64,000 bases of DNA from JBBIRG01 sp964410965 (GCA_964410965.1 CAYPIY010000005.1:124001-188000); one strand, 5' to 3'; shown: positions 44,318 to 52,976, counted from the stretch's first letter. Translations and numbers: made by a program. The notes: generated by a model from the sequence alone, not told the origin.

Positions 44318-44764
44318 ATGACGGAACGCATCATAACCATCTCCAAAACATTCCGATGGGAAATGGCCCACCGCCTGCCTTTTCACCGGTCGGGCTGCCA
44401 GAACATTCACGGGCATTCCTATGAAATGGACGTCGTCCTCAGCGGCGTGCCCGACGAGAACGGAATGCTCCTGGAATACGGAATCCTCAAAGCACGCGTA
44501 AAACCGGTAGTCGACGAACTCGATCATGCCTTTTTATGCTCTACGAACGACGAACTCATGCTGCCATTCCTCAGGCAATCCCCGTTCAGGGTTGTGTATG
44601 TCGATTTTGAAACGACTGCCGAAAACCTCGTACTCCACCTGATGGATCAAATTAAGCCGCTGATCAAGCCTTTCTTCCATATCCGCGCCCTGAAAATCAT
44701 CATCCGCGAAACGACAACCTCTTCGGCGTCAGCGGAATGCGATTTGAGGAACGAAGACGAATGA
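44318..44764 (+). CDS. queD: 6-carboxy-5,6,7,8-tetrahydropterin synthase
   Basis: 148 residues, converting 7,8-dihydroneopterin triphosphate to 6-carboxytetrahydropterin. The zinc ligands are His18 (EMAHRLPF), His31 and His33 (QNIHGHSYEMDVVL); Cys27 is the likely catalytic cysteine. LLEYGILKARVKPVVDELDHAFL and the C-terminal glutamate in IIIRETTTSSASAE are conserved. It lies two bases after queE, and its stop overlaps the queC start as ATGA, so the three are one translational unit. Confidence 0.95.
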   Translation: MTERIITISKTFRWEMAHRLPFHRSGCQNIHGHSYEMDVVLSGVPDENGMLLEYGILKARVKPVVDELDHAFLCSTNDELMLPFLRQSPFRVVYVDFETTAENLVLHLMDQIKPLIKPFFHIRALKIIIRETTTSSASAECDLRNEDE

Positions 44765-45465
44765 GTCCGCAGCCCGTAAAACCCCCGGCGATTGTCCTTG
44801 CAAGCGGAGGAATGGACAGTTGCGTCACTGCGGCCATTGCCGCACAGGAACATGAACTGGCCATGCTGCATGTGAATTACGGCCAGCGCACGGAAAAACG
44901 GGAAGAAACCGCGTTCCTGGACATCTGTGATTTCTTCGAAGTTCCCGAAAAGCGCCGCTGGATCACGAATATCGACCACCTGAAAATCATTGGCGGCTCG
45001 AGTCTTACAGACGATAGGATTTCCGTGACCCGCGCGGACCTGCAGTCGCAGGAAGTCCCGTCATCGTACGTGCCGTTCCGGAACGCGCACCTGATCGCGA
45101 TCGCCGTGAGCTGGGCGGAGGTCACCGGCGCCGTGAAAATATTCATCGGCGCGGTGGAAGAGGATTCGTCCGGTTATCCCGATTGCCGCAAATCGTTTTT
45201 CGCGGCGTATAATCAGCTTATCCAGCTTGGCACAAAACCCGGAACCCATCTTCGTGTCGTCACGCCGGTCATACATCTTGTAAAATCGGAAATCATCAGG
45301 CTTGGCCTCCGTCTTAACGCGCCACTGCATCTGACCTGGTCATGTTACCAGAACCAGGACACCGCCTGCGGGGAATGCGACAGCTGCGCCCTGCGCCTGC
45401 GCGGATTTCAGAAGGCGGGGGTCGACGATCCCCTGCCGTACGCGAAAAGGCCTGATTATTATTAA
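44761..45465 (+). CDS. queC: 7-cyano-7-deazaguanine synthase
   Basis: 234 residues. ATP-dependent conversion of 7-carboxy-7-deazaguanine to preQ0. The PP-loop is LASGGMDSCVTAA (residues 13-25), followed by HVNYGQRTEKREE and YVPFRNAHLIAIAVSWAE. Four zinc-binding cysteines lie in WSCYQNQDTACGECDSCALR. The start ATG overlaps the queD stop. The reductase genes queF and queG and the transglycosylase tgt are not in the window, so the end product (tRNA queuosine or a DNA deazaguanine) is not shown. A terminator follows. Confidence 0.96.
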   Translation: MSPQPVKPPAIVLASGGMDSCVTAAIAAQEHELAMLHVNYGQRTEKREETAFLDICDFFEVPEKRRWITNIDHLKIIGGSSLTDDRISVTRADLQSQEVPSSYVPFRNAHLIAIAVSWAEVTGAVKIFIGAVEEDSSGYPDCRKSFFAAYNQLIQLGTKPGTHLRVVTPVIHLVKSEIIRLGLRLNAPLHLTWSCYQNQDTACGECDSCALRLRGFQKAGVDDPLPYAKRPDYY

Positions 45466-45468
45466 TAA

Positions 45469-45500
45469 AAAAAGCGGCAACCCCTGGGCCGCCGCTTTTT
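45469..45500. terminator. Bidirectional intrinsic terminator between queC and the TonB receptor gene
   Basis: AAAAAGCGGC pairs with GCCGCTTTTT around a 12-base loop. Flanking A and T runs let it serve both convergent genes. Confidence 0.92.
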
Positions 45501-45518
45501 CAGTCCGTTCATAAACAT

Positions 45519-47681
45519 CTACATCCATCCCACCGACAACGCGACAAAATAATTCCTCGGCAGACCGGGCTCTAAAAAGATCGGTTTTTTATTTCCATCC
45601 AGATCGGGATTGATAAATGCCGAAGCTGCGTATTTACGGTTCAGCAGATTGTTAATTCCCGCAAACCCGGTGGCAAACAAATGATCGGTGATTCGGTACG
45701 GTTCCGCGAAACCTATGGAAGCATTAAATATCTTGTACAGCGGCACATCGGTGGTGTTCGCATCATCGGCGAAATATTTCCCGACGCCCTGAACGCCGAT
45801 TTCCGCATACACATATTTCATAAAATGCGGCACGTACCGCACGCTGAACGAATAAAAATAATCCGGCAGGCCCGCGACTTTATTGTCCCCGTAATCGGCG
45901 TAATGCCCGGCAAGACTCCCGTTATAGTGCACCGAGTCGATTTTATAATCGATGTATTTATTATCCGAATACGTAAACGCGCTCTGTACCGAAATTCCGC
46001 AATCGAGTTTCGTGTTTTGGCTCAATTCAAATCCCATCCGGCGCGTTTTCCCGGCCGTGAAATAGAACCTTCCGCCCCTGTAAGGGATGATATCGTCCGT
46101 TACCTGAATCAGGTACAGTGCAACGTCATAACTGACCGACTGCACTCCCCACCGCGATTCGGGGACCAGCAACTGTTTCGTTCCGATTTCATAAGTGGTG
46201 GAACGAATGGGATCGAGCAGCGGGTTGATTCCGTATACGGTATCCTGACCAAAGGTCGGAGCGGGATCGGTCTCGTTTCCGGCGGGCACTTCGATACCGC
46301 CGCCGATGTTCGCGTATACGCTGTGCGAAGGAGTAAACCGGTACGTGATTCCGGCTTTCGGGATCCACGCAGAATAGGTTTTCACCTGCAGCCCGAGTTT
46401 CTGATCGAGATAATTCTCGGAAAAATATTTCACTTCATCCCTTCGCAAACCGAGAATCACCGAAGTCTGATCAAAAAACACGATTTCATCCTGAACGAAC
46501 AGGCCCAGATTCCGCGCGCCTTCGCGTTTGTTGGTTCCCAGCGTGCTTCCCCGTTTGCCGTCAGCGGTGAGATTATAGAAAAGAATCGCGCCGTCCTGGT
46601 ACGCCCCGTCGAATCCTGCAATCAGCATGTTTTTGGTGTTTTCATTGATCATCCAGTGATTCTTGTACATTGCGTGCCCGCCGAAATGATAGCGCGTGAA
46701 ATCCCGGAACGTGCCCCGCTCGGATCTCTGCAGATATTTCGGATTCACGTAACTTCCGGCGGAAAAGCTGTGCATATCATTTACGGCATGATCCAGCATA
46801 AATCCGATCGCGCCGATGCGGTTTAGACGGTGTTCCTTTCTTGAAAGGTACGTCGGATTCGCCGTTCTGGCCGCCGTGTCGAACTGAGCCTGCGTCAGCG
46901 GACCGGGGACATTAAAGAAATTCCTCGCGAACGATCCGTATACACCCAGAGTGGTCACCGGCGTCAGGTCCGACACGATCCCGAGATTGACCAGTGTCCG
47001 TTCGCTGTTCGAATGCCGGCGCCATCCGTCGTTATTCGTATTGACAATTGAAGCAAACAGTTTCGTGTTTTCAAAACGGGTGGCCAATCGGGCTGAATAT
47101 TCCCTCAGGCCGAAGCTGCCCGCCTTGAATTGCGTTTTCACAAAGTGATCCTCAAATTCAGGCATCGTGCTGACATGAATGATCCCTCCGGCAGCGTTGC
47201 CCCAGACCGCCGATGCGTTGGAGCGTACAATCTCAATCCTCGAGGCAATGCCCGGATCGATCAGATCAAATGATGTGCGTCCGTCAGGTTCGGTTTGCGG
47301 TATGCCGTCGAGGATGACCCTGATTCCGCGCGAGGTACCTGCGTTAGATCGATCTCCCGCGCCCCGCGCGCCATAACCGCGGATCGTGATGCGGATGTCC
47401 TGGTTCCCGAAGCGCGACTGCGCTAAAACTCCCGGTACTGCCGAGAGCGCCTCATTCAGGCCGTATCCCCTGAATTCAGTCACCTTCGCCTGATCCAAAA
47501 CCGTTACCGCCATCGGCACTTCAATCACAGGCTCGGCAATGCGCGTGGAAATGATGGTTACGCCCGGTAAATGATAGGCGATCGAGTCTTTCGGAACCAG
47601 CTTAAAATCTTTTTTTACCTGCGCCTGCGCCATGATTACAGCCAGCACGTTCAGGCAGATTATTATTATAATTCGTTTCAT
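45519..47681 (-). CDS. TonB-dependent outer-membrane receptor
   Basis: 720 residues. A signal peptide (1-20) is followed by a plug domain (about 45-170): VTIISTRIAEPVIEVPMAVT, ALSAVPGVLAQSRFGNQDIRITIRGYGARG, IRVILDGIPQTEPDGRTSFD and RIEIVRSNASAVWGNAAGGII. A 22-strand-type barrel ends in VALSVGWM. The plug and overall pattern resemble FecA-like ferric-chelate receptors, and the Dps-like ferritin gene nearby fits iron uptake. The substrate is inferred only. No TonB, ExbB or ExbD gene was recognised in the window. Confidence 0.9.
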   Translation of the reverse strand: MKRIIIIICLNVLAVIMAQAQVKKDFKLVPKDSIAYHLPGVTIISTRIAEPVIEVPMAVTVLDQAKVTEFRGYGLNEALSAVPGVLAQSRFGNQDIRITIRGYGARGAGDRSNAGTSRGIRVILDGIPQTEPDGRTSFDLIDPGIASRIEIVRSNASAVWGNAAGGIIHVSTMPEFEDHFVKTQFKAGSFGLREYSARLATRFENTKLFASIVNTNNDGWRRHSNSERTLVNLGIVSDLTPVTTLGVYGSFARNFFNVPGPLTQAQFDTAARTANPTYLSRKEHRLNRIGAIGFMLDHAVNDMHSFSAGSYVNPKYLQRSERGTFRDFTRYHFGGHAMYKNHWMINENTKNMLIAGFDGAYQDGAILFYNLTADGKRGSTLGTNKREGARNLGLFVQDEIVFFDQTSVILGLRRDEVKYFSENYLDQKLGLQVKTYSAWIPKAGITYRFTPSHSVYANIGGGIEVPAGNETDPAPTFGQDTVYGINPLLDPIRSTTYEIGTKQLLVPESRWGVQSVSYDVALYLIQVTDDIIPYRGGRFYFTAGKTRRMGFELSQNTKLDCGISVQSAFTYSDNKYIDYKIDSVHYNGSLAGHYADYGDNKVAGLPDYFYSFSVRYVPHFMKYVYAEIGVQGVGKYFADDANTTDVPLYKIFNASIGFAEPYRITDHLFATGFAGINNLLNRKYAASAFINPDLDGNKKPIFLEPGLPRNYFVALSVGWM

Positions 47682-47848
47682 AAATATTTTGTAGGTTTAT
47701 TATTCATATAATGATTCACATTCATGCCACACACCCTGAATCCCGATTGGAGTTGTGCATGCAGGGGAATGGATACTCTGCATACATCCGTTATTCAACC
47801 GGTAACATGAAGTTAAGATAATTATTATGCTATACTAAGATGGAGCTG

Positions 47849-48262
47849 TCACGTCTCAGGAGGATGGAAAACCGGTTTGGGTTCAGAGCTCAGCAATACC
47901 AATGATTCGGGCGATATCATAAAAAACGAGCTCGAAATGCTCAGGGGAAGAATTGCCGATGTTGTCTCAAAAACAAGCTGAAGCGCCTTGGCTTTCAGAA
48001 ACGATTTTCCTTTTTTCACGCCGTCCCGTTTCACTTCTTCCTGAAAAACAAATTCATGATCCTTGCCCTGGTCCGTCGTTTTATAATAATAAAAAATATC
48101 CTCATCGACATCGAGGATATCCATATAAAGAACGATTTTATGGGGCGCGAAAAGAATATAAAAATAAACCTGGGGATTCGTACAAAGCAACAGCCATAAT
48201 CCGACGATCAGGCTGATCACCAGCCGGCTCATGCTCACGGACGCGGGCAGAATCATTTTCAT
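47849..48262 (-). CDS. Small putative membrane protein, possibly frameshifted near its 3' end
   Basis: 137 residues as read. The first 95 look protein-like: a hydrophobic helix (RLVISLIVGLWLLL), then VYFYILFAPHKIVLYMDILD and a charged stretch ending FLKAKALQLVFE. The last 40 residues are a low-complexity serine/leucine run. Past the VFE codons, a different frame reads DNIGNSSPEHFELVFYDIAR and stops at 47883, which looks more natural. A one-base loss near 47985 is therefore possible. It lies 29 bases after the Dps-like gene. No family recognised. Confidence 0.45.
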   Translation of the reverse strand: MKMILPASVSMSRLVISLIVGLWLLLCTNPQVYFYILFAPHKIVLYMDILDVDEDIFYYYKTTDQGKDHEFVFQEEVKRDGVKKGKSFLKAKALQLVFETTSAILPLSISSSFFMISPESLVLLSSEPKPVFHPPET

Positions 48263-48291
48263 AGGGTTCGGAAACGGGTTCCCGGTGATAT

Positions 48292-48804
48292 TTACATTCG
48301 GATCTTTTTCAGATCTTCTTTCATGCGGATTAAATCGTTGATCCAGTCCTCAATGTCCTGTTCGTGTTCCAGTTCCTCATTCAGGATCGTCGTCGCCAGC
48401 TGATGCGTGGCATGATCTTTTCCACTGGTAAAATCGGCGAGTTCCTGGTAGCGCTGGATCGCGCAACGCTCGCCTTTGAGATTCTGCTGGAGGATGATCT
48501 CGATATACGGATCCTTCGGTTCATCGTACTCACAGCGGCTGAGTTTCATCCATTCCGACGGATTCAGTACGGGAGTTCCGCTCAGTTGAATGATGCGGTT
48601 GACCACCAGTACGGCATGATTGAGTTCCTGTGTGGCGTGAAGAAGAAGCTCGGGCTCGATCTCGCTGCGCATCGGTCCTTCCATGACCCTTGCGCCGATC
48701 CAGTACTGGTAATACGCCAGCCATTCCTCGCTCAGCGCCGAGTTAAGAATTTCAATTAATTTTTTTACGTCAAGATTCAGGATTTCAATGGCTCGTTTTC
48801 CCAT
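48292..48804 (-). CDS. Dps-like (DPSL/thioferritin-type) ferritin-fold protein
   Basis: 170 residues forming a four-helix ferritin-like bundle. Diiron-type ligands are visible: Glu27 in SEEWLAYYQY, Glu60 and His63 in TQELNHAV, Glu112 in KGERCAIQRY, and the EELEHEQD motif near residue 145. Two cysteines, Cys91 and Cys114, are 23 residues apart. This resembles the cysteine pair beside the ferroxidase site in DPSL proteins of Sulfolobus and Bacteroides. Such cages oxidise and store iron using peroxide. A bacterioferritin-like reading is the alternative. It has an A/G-rich upstream sequence but no strong ribosome site. Confidence 0.75.
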   Translation of the reverse strand: MGKRAIEILNLDVKKLIEILNSALSEEWLAYYQYWIGARVMEGPMRSEIEPELLLHATQELNHAVLVVNRIIQLSGTPVLNPSEWMKLSRCEYDEPKDPYIEIILQQNLKGERCAIQRYQELADFTSGKDHATHQLATTILNEELEHEQDIEDWINDLIRMKEDLKKIRM

Positions 48805-48918
48805 GATCGTGATTCCTTATATGATAATTCCGGAACATCATAACTGATTCTGAAAATCATAGGAAGAATCCGAATGAAAATCAAGGCGGAAATCAAACAC
48901 GGAGCGCTTTGCCTCCTG

Positions 48919-49395
48919 TTAGAGCATCGCTTTCCGGAGAGCCTCATCGAATACGGTCTTACTCTGCATACCGGTCATTTGCTGAACCACTTTGCCGTTT
49001 TTGTCAATGATCAGTGTGTGCGGTATGGATGAGACCTGAAATTGTTTGATGAATTCCTCATTGGCGAACCATACGGGATAATCGATTTTTAAATCCGATT
49101 TCAGAGCATCCGTTACGTCCCCGACTTTCGCGTCAACCGTAACCCCCAGGATGGCGACATCTTTATCCTTGTAAGCGTGATGCAGTTCGTTGAGATCCGG
49201 GATTTCCTTCACGCACGGCGGGCACCAGGTCGCCCAGATGTTCAGGAGCACAACCTTTCCTCGGTACTGGGAGAATTTAACTTCATTTCCGTTCAGGTCG
49301 TTCACGGTAAAATCAAGAACGCCGGACATTTCCGGGGATTTCTGGCAAGACACCGTTATCAGAACTAAGACCAGTGATACGAGAATTTTTTTCAT
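48919..49395 (-). CDS. TlpA/ResA-type thioredoxin-like lipoprotein
   Basis: 158 residues. The signal peptide ends in the lipobox TVSC (Cys17), so it is anchored in the envelope after LspA processing. The thioredoxin fold has WATWCPPC (Cys58/Cys61), FTVNDLNGNEVKFSQYRGKVVLLN and SSIPHTLIIDKNGKVV with the cis-proline. It probably reduces periplasmic disulfides, as in cytochrome c maturation, although no such genes are nearby. It is divergent from the DJ-1/PfpI gene across 138 bases. Confidence 0.9.
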   Translation of the reverse strand: MKKILVSLVLVLITVSCQKSPEMSGVLDFTVNDLNGNEVKFSQYRGKVVLLNIWATWCPPCVKEIPDLNELHHAYKDKDVAILGVTVDAKVGDVTDALKSDLKIDYPVWFANEEFIKQFQVSSIPHTLIIDKNGKVVQQMTGMQSKTVFDEALRKAML

Positions 49396-49533
49396 CAGAT
49401 GGATCCTTATTTAAATTGATTTTCGTCTTTTCACACAATTAATAATATAAATCTGACTGAAATATTCCATACATTTCACCCGTTTGGAAATATATTGGTG
49501 ATCCCCGTGTTTCTTTGATAAAGGAAACGCATT

Positions 49534-50049
49534 ATGAAACTCAGGGAAAAATCAATCGCGGTTCTGGTCGCCGAGGGAGCGGAAGACCTTGAATACTATG
49601 TGCCGCTGATGAGACTCACCGAGGAAGGCGCGAAAGTCATGACCGCGGGCATGGATTTAAAACCGGTACGCGGAAAGAACGGCCTCGAAATCAAACCGGA
49701 CACGCTGATCCGTGACCTACGCGCGAACGAATTATCAGGGCTGATCCTTCCCGGCGGCTGGGCACCCGATAAATTGCGGCGTTATCGTGAGGTCACCGAA
49801 CTGGTCAGAGAGATGGATAGGGCTGGAAAAATTATCGGCATTATTTGTCACGGCGGCTCCATCGCGATTTCAGCGGGGATTGTGAAAGGAAGAAAAGTAA
49901 CCGGATCCCTGGGCATCAAAGACGACCTGATCAACTCCGGAGGAATCTGGACTGATGAACCTGCGTTCAGGGAAAGGAACCTTGTATGGGGCCGTGTCGT
50001 CGCCGATATTCCGGACTTCTGCAGGGAACTGGTAAAAGCTCTGGGGTAA
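49534..50049 (+). CDS. DJ-1/PfpI family protein
   Basis: 171 residues, type 1 glutamine-amidotransferase-like fold. The nucleophile elbow is IIGIICHGGSIAIS with Cys105 and adjacent His106. The upstream glutamate-containing segment AVLVAEGAEDLEYYVPLMRL and the LILPGGWAPDKLRRY loop match PfpI/YhbO proteins. Members act as chaperones, glyoxalases/deglycases or proteases. Which applies is not visible. AAAGGAAA precedes the ATG. A DUF1848 gene follows on the same strand after 124 bases. Confidence 0.88.
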   Translation: MKLREKSIAVLVAEGAEDLEYYVPLMRLTEEGAKVMTAGMDLKPVRGKNGLEIKPDTLIRDLRANELSGLILPGGWAPDKLRRYREVTELVREMDRAGKIIGIICHGGSIAISAGIVKGRKVTGSLGIKDDLINSGGIWTDEPAFRERNLVWGRVVADIPDFCRELVKALG

Positions 50050-50173
50050 ATTGATTTTCGGTTTTTCATAAATAGCATTGTAGTTTTTTTGAAAATCTGT
50101 TTCACCTGTTTCATTTTTTAATCGTTTTTCGTACATTACGGTGAAATTAAAATCATCCGGAAAGCTGTACCAC

Positions 50174-51028
50174 ATGATCATCAGCGCGAGCCGGCGAACC
50201 GATATTCCCGCTTTTTACTCTGACTGGTTTTTAAACCGCGTCCGTGACGGTTATGTTAAGGTGAAAAATCCTTTCAATCCCGCCCAGATCCGTACGGTAT
50301 CCCTGCTTCCTGATGATGTAGACGCGATCGTATTCTGGACGAAAAACCCGTCTCCCCTGATGAACCGGCTCGCTGAACTGAACGATTACCGCTATTATTT
50401 TTTGTTCAGCCTTACCGCGTACGGGCCAGAGCTTGAAAAGTATGTTCCGCCTGAAGAAAAGCTGATCGGTATATTCCGGAAATTATCAGAAATGGTTAGC
50501 CCACAGAACGTCATCTGGCGGTACGATCCAGTCATACTCACCGAAACCATGAACGACGATTTTCATCTCCGCCGTTTTGAGAAACTCGCAAATTATTTAC
50601 GGGGTTATACCGGAACGTGCATTTTCAGTTTTATCGAAATGTACGAAAAGTGCAGGCGAAATATGAAATCATTTCCGGTCGTCGAGCCGGGTGAATCGCG
50701 CAAAATCAAACTGGCCGCCGGTCTGGCCGGAATCGCCGGTTCATGCGGTATCACCCTCTGCAGCTGCGCGGACAAGACCGATTACACATCATCCGGCATC
50801 CAGCCGTCGCATTGCGTCGATTCAATTCTGATTTCGAAAATGATCGGAAAGGGTATTAGCGCCGCGAAAGACCCCAACCAGCGGAAAGAATGCCTTTGCG
50901 TAAAAAGTGTCGACATCGGATCGTATAATACCTGCATACACGGGTGCTCTTTTTGTTACGCGAACGCGAATCCGGAAACCGCGATGAGATATTACCGGAA
51001 TTTTAATACGGATATCGTTTCGATGTGA
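50174..51028 (+). CDS. DUF1848 family protein with C-terminal radical-SAM-like cysteine motif
   Basis: 284 residues. The start at 50174 gives the family N-terminus MIISASRRTDIPAFYSDWFL; a GTG 11 codons upstream is unlikely. Conserved stretches include DAIVFWTKNPSPLM, NVIWRYDPVILTE and FSFIEMYEKCRRN. The C-terminus has KECLCVKSVDIGSYNTCIHGCSFCYANAN, in which a CxxxCxxC resembles the radical SAM cluster motif, here placed at the end rather than the start. The family has no established function. A Fe-S enzyme is likely, which fits the adjacent SUF operon only loosely. Confidence 0.85.
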   Translation: MIISASRRTDIPAFYSDWFLNRVRDGYVKVKNPFNPAQIRTVSLLPDDVDAIVFWTKNPSPLMNRLAELNDYRYYFLFSLTAYGPELEKYVPPEEKLIGIFRKLSEMVSPQNVIWRYDPVILTETMNDDFHLRRFEKLANYLRGYTGTCIFSFIEMYEKCRRNMKSFPVVEPGESRKIKLAAGLAGIAGSCGITLCSCADKTDYTSSGIQPSHCVDSILISKMIGKGISAAKDPNQRKECLCVKSVDIGSYNTCIHGCSFCYANANPETAMRYYRNFNTDIVSM

Positions 51029-51140
51029 ACGTAGTTTTTGGTTTGCAGCGAAACGGAGATCGCACCGATAATCGCGACCTGTGGTTCAATCTCGCTTAAC
51101 GGTTCCCACTTTTACCCACGAATGATGCGAAATATACACT

Positions 51141-51346
51141 AAAAAAACCACAGAGGCGAAGGAAGAAACGCGGAGGAAACATATTTTTTTTTACCGCAAA
51201 GACCGCGATGAACGCAAAGGAATATTGGCCGTGAAGCCAAGACGGAAATAACGCACAGAATTATTTTCATTTTTTTTGTCTTGGCGGCTCCCTGTCTTGG
51301 CGAGATATTTTCTTTGCGAACTCTGAGTCCTCTGCGGTTAAATTGT
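51141..51346. repeat. Imperfect inverted element of the 'CCACAGAGGCG...' type
   Basis: The left part (ACCACAGAGGCGAAGGAAG, then TTTACCGCAAAGACCGCGA) is imperfectly complementary to the right part (TTTCTTTGCGAACTCTGAGT, then CCTCTGCGGTTAAA). CTTGGCGGCTCCCTGTCTTGG lies between. Related short stretches occur at 52951-52976 and 4526-4548. Sequences of this kind are scattered in many environmental bacterial genomes; their nature is unclear to me. Boundaries are approximate. Confidence 0.5.
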
Positions 51347-51386
51347 ATTTGATTCGCAGGGAAAATATTGATGAAAAATCTTTTAC

Positions 51387-51415
51387 TTGACTTTTTTGTA
51401 AAGAATACTTAAATA
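51387..51415 (+). promoter_or_regulatory. Candidate promoter of the SUF operon
   Basis: TTGACT and TAAATA are 17 bases apart, with the sufB ATG 80 bases downstream. The -35 is strong and the -10 weak. The long AT-rich leader could hold a site for the operon's own Rrf2-type regulator, but no dyad was pinned down. Confidence 0.35.
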
Positions 51416-51494
51416 CCCAGGAATAAATGACGCTAAAATGAGTTAATTATACTGAAAAAACAAATATTTATAAACATATACTTTTTTGTGAATT

Positions 51495-52937
51495 ATGGAT
51501 CAGGATTCTGAAATCAAGCAGCTCGCCGAGCGTGAATACAAATACGGGTTTTCAACGGACATCGAAAGCGAAAGCGCTCCGCCTGGACTCAACGAAGATA
51601 TTATCAGGCTCATATCGAAGAAAAAAAACGAGCCTGAATTCATGCTTGAATGGCGGCTAAAGGCTTACCAGAAATGGCTGGAAATGACCGAACCGGCGTG
51701 GCCAAACGTGAAATACGCGAAAATCAATTACCAGGATATCATTTATTACTCAGCTCCGAAACAGAAAAAATCGCTTAAGAGTCTCGAAGAAGTCGATCCG
51801 AAACTTTTAGAGACGTACGAGAAATTAGGCATTCCCCTGCGGGAACAGGAACTGCTCAGCGGGGTCGCCGTGGACGCGGTATTCGACAGTGTTTCCGTCG
51901 CAACCACATTCAAGGGAAAACTGAAAGACCTCGGCATCATTTTTTGCTCCTTCTCGGAAGCCGTTCAGGAGTATCCTGAATTGGTTCAGAAATATCTCGG
52001 GTCAGTCGTACCGCAGGGAGATAATTTTTTCGCGGCTCTCAATTCCGCCGTGTTCTCCGACGGATCATTCTGTTATATTCCCAAAGGCGTGCGCTGCCCG
52101 ATGGAACTGTCCACGTACTTCCGCATCAACGCGCTGAACACCGGCCAGTTCGAGCGCACGCTGATCATCGCCGACGAAGGCGCTTACGTCAGCTATCTCG
52201 AAGGCTGCACCGCCCCGATCCGCGACGAAAACCAGCTTCATGCCGCCGTCGTGGAACTTGTCGCGCTCGACAACGCTCAGATCAAATACTCCACTGTGCA
52301 GAACTGGTATCCCGGCGACAAGGAAGGAAAAGGCGGCATTTACAATTTCGTCACCAAGCGCGGAAAATGCGCCGGCGTGAATTCGAGGATCTCGTGGACG
52401 CAGGTCGAAACCGGTTCCGCTATCACATGGAAATACCCGAGCTGCCTGCTGCAGGGCGATAACTCCGTCGGCGAGTTCTATTCCGTCGCGCTGACCGCCA
52501 ATTGCCAGCAGGCCGATACCGGCACGAAAATGATCCATATCGGAAAAAACACGAAAAGCACCATCGTCTCCAAAGGCATCTCCGCCGGCAAAGGACAAAA
52601 CACATATCGCGGGCTTGTGAAAATCATGAAAAACGCCGAGAACGCGCGGAACTTCTCGCAATGCGACTCGATGCTGATCGGCGACAAATGCGGCGCCCAT
52701 ACGTTCCCGTACATCGAATCCAAAAACAATACCGCGCAGATCGAGCACGAGGCGACCACGTCCAAAATCGGCGAAGACCAGATCTTTTACTGCAGCCAGC
52801 GCGGCATTTCCAAAGAAGACGCCATCAACATGATCGTCAACGGATTCTGCAAGGAGGTGTTCAAGGAACTGCCGATGGAATTCGCGGTCGAGGCTCAGAA
52901 ACTGCTTGGCGTGAGCCTTGAAGGCAGCGTGGGATAG
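51495..52937 (+). CDS. sufB: Fe-S cluster assembly protein SufB
   Basis: 480 residues, the usual SufB length. It is a scaffold subunit of the SufBC2D complex. Conserved stretches are PEFMLEWRLKAYQKWLEM, SDGSFCYIPKGVRCPMELSTYFRIN, EGCTAPIRDENQLHAAVVELVAL, NSRISWTQVETGSAITWKYPS and ARNFSQCDSMLIGDKCGAHTFPYIE, the last including the cysteine thought to take sulfur or cluster. The start lacks a clear ribosome site. It opens an operon running to the lipoprotein gene at 59533; sufC is 118 bases on. Confidence 0.97.
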   Translation: MDQDSEIKQLAEREYKYGFSTDIESESAPPGLNEDIIRLISKKKNEPEFMLEWRLKAYQKWLEMTEPAWPNVKYAKINYQDIIYYSAPKQKKSLKSLEEVDPKLLETYEKLGIPLREQELLSGVAVDAVFDSVSVATTFKGKLKDLGIIFCSFSEAVQEYPELVQKYLGSVVPQGDNFFAALNSAVFSDGSFCYIPKGVRCPMELSTYFRINALNTGQFERTLIIADEGAYVSYLEGCTAPIRDENQLHAAVVELVALDNAQIKYSTVQNWYPGDKEGKGGIYNFVTKRGKCAGVNSRISWTQVETGSAITWKYPSCLLQGDNSVGEFYSVALTANCQQADTGTKMIHIGKNTKSTIVSKGISAGKGQNTYRGLVKIMKNAENARNFSQCDSMLIGDKCGAHTFPYIESKNNTAQIEHEATTSKIGEDQIFYCSQRGISKEDAINMIVNGFCKEVFKELPMEFAVEAQKLLGVSLEGSVG

Positions 52938-52950
52938 TTAAATCCGGAAC

Positions 52951-52976
52951 TCTCGCGAAGACGCAAGGACGCAAAG
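52951..52976. repeat. Short dispersed-repeat fragment between sufB and sufC
   Basis: CGCGAAGACGCAAGGACGCAAAG resembles parts of the element at 51141-51346 (CGCAAAGACCGCGA, AACGCAAAGG). It sits in the 118-base sufB-sufC gap. Short, so similarity could be partly coincidental. Confidence 0.4.

Larger units (their letters stand above)
51029..51494. other. Intergenic region, 466 bases, upstream of the SUF operon
   Basis: It holds the dispersed repeat at 51141-51346 and a candidate promoter at 51387-51415. The final 110 bases before sufB are strongly AT-rich and contain no clear ribosome site. No gene was found. Confidence 0.6.

Noticed and set aside
45681..46826. Long plus-strand open frame (381 codons)
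   Set aside because: It is antisense to the TonB receptor gene, arginine/isoleucine-rich with no domain, and explained by the codon bias of the real gene.
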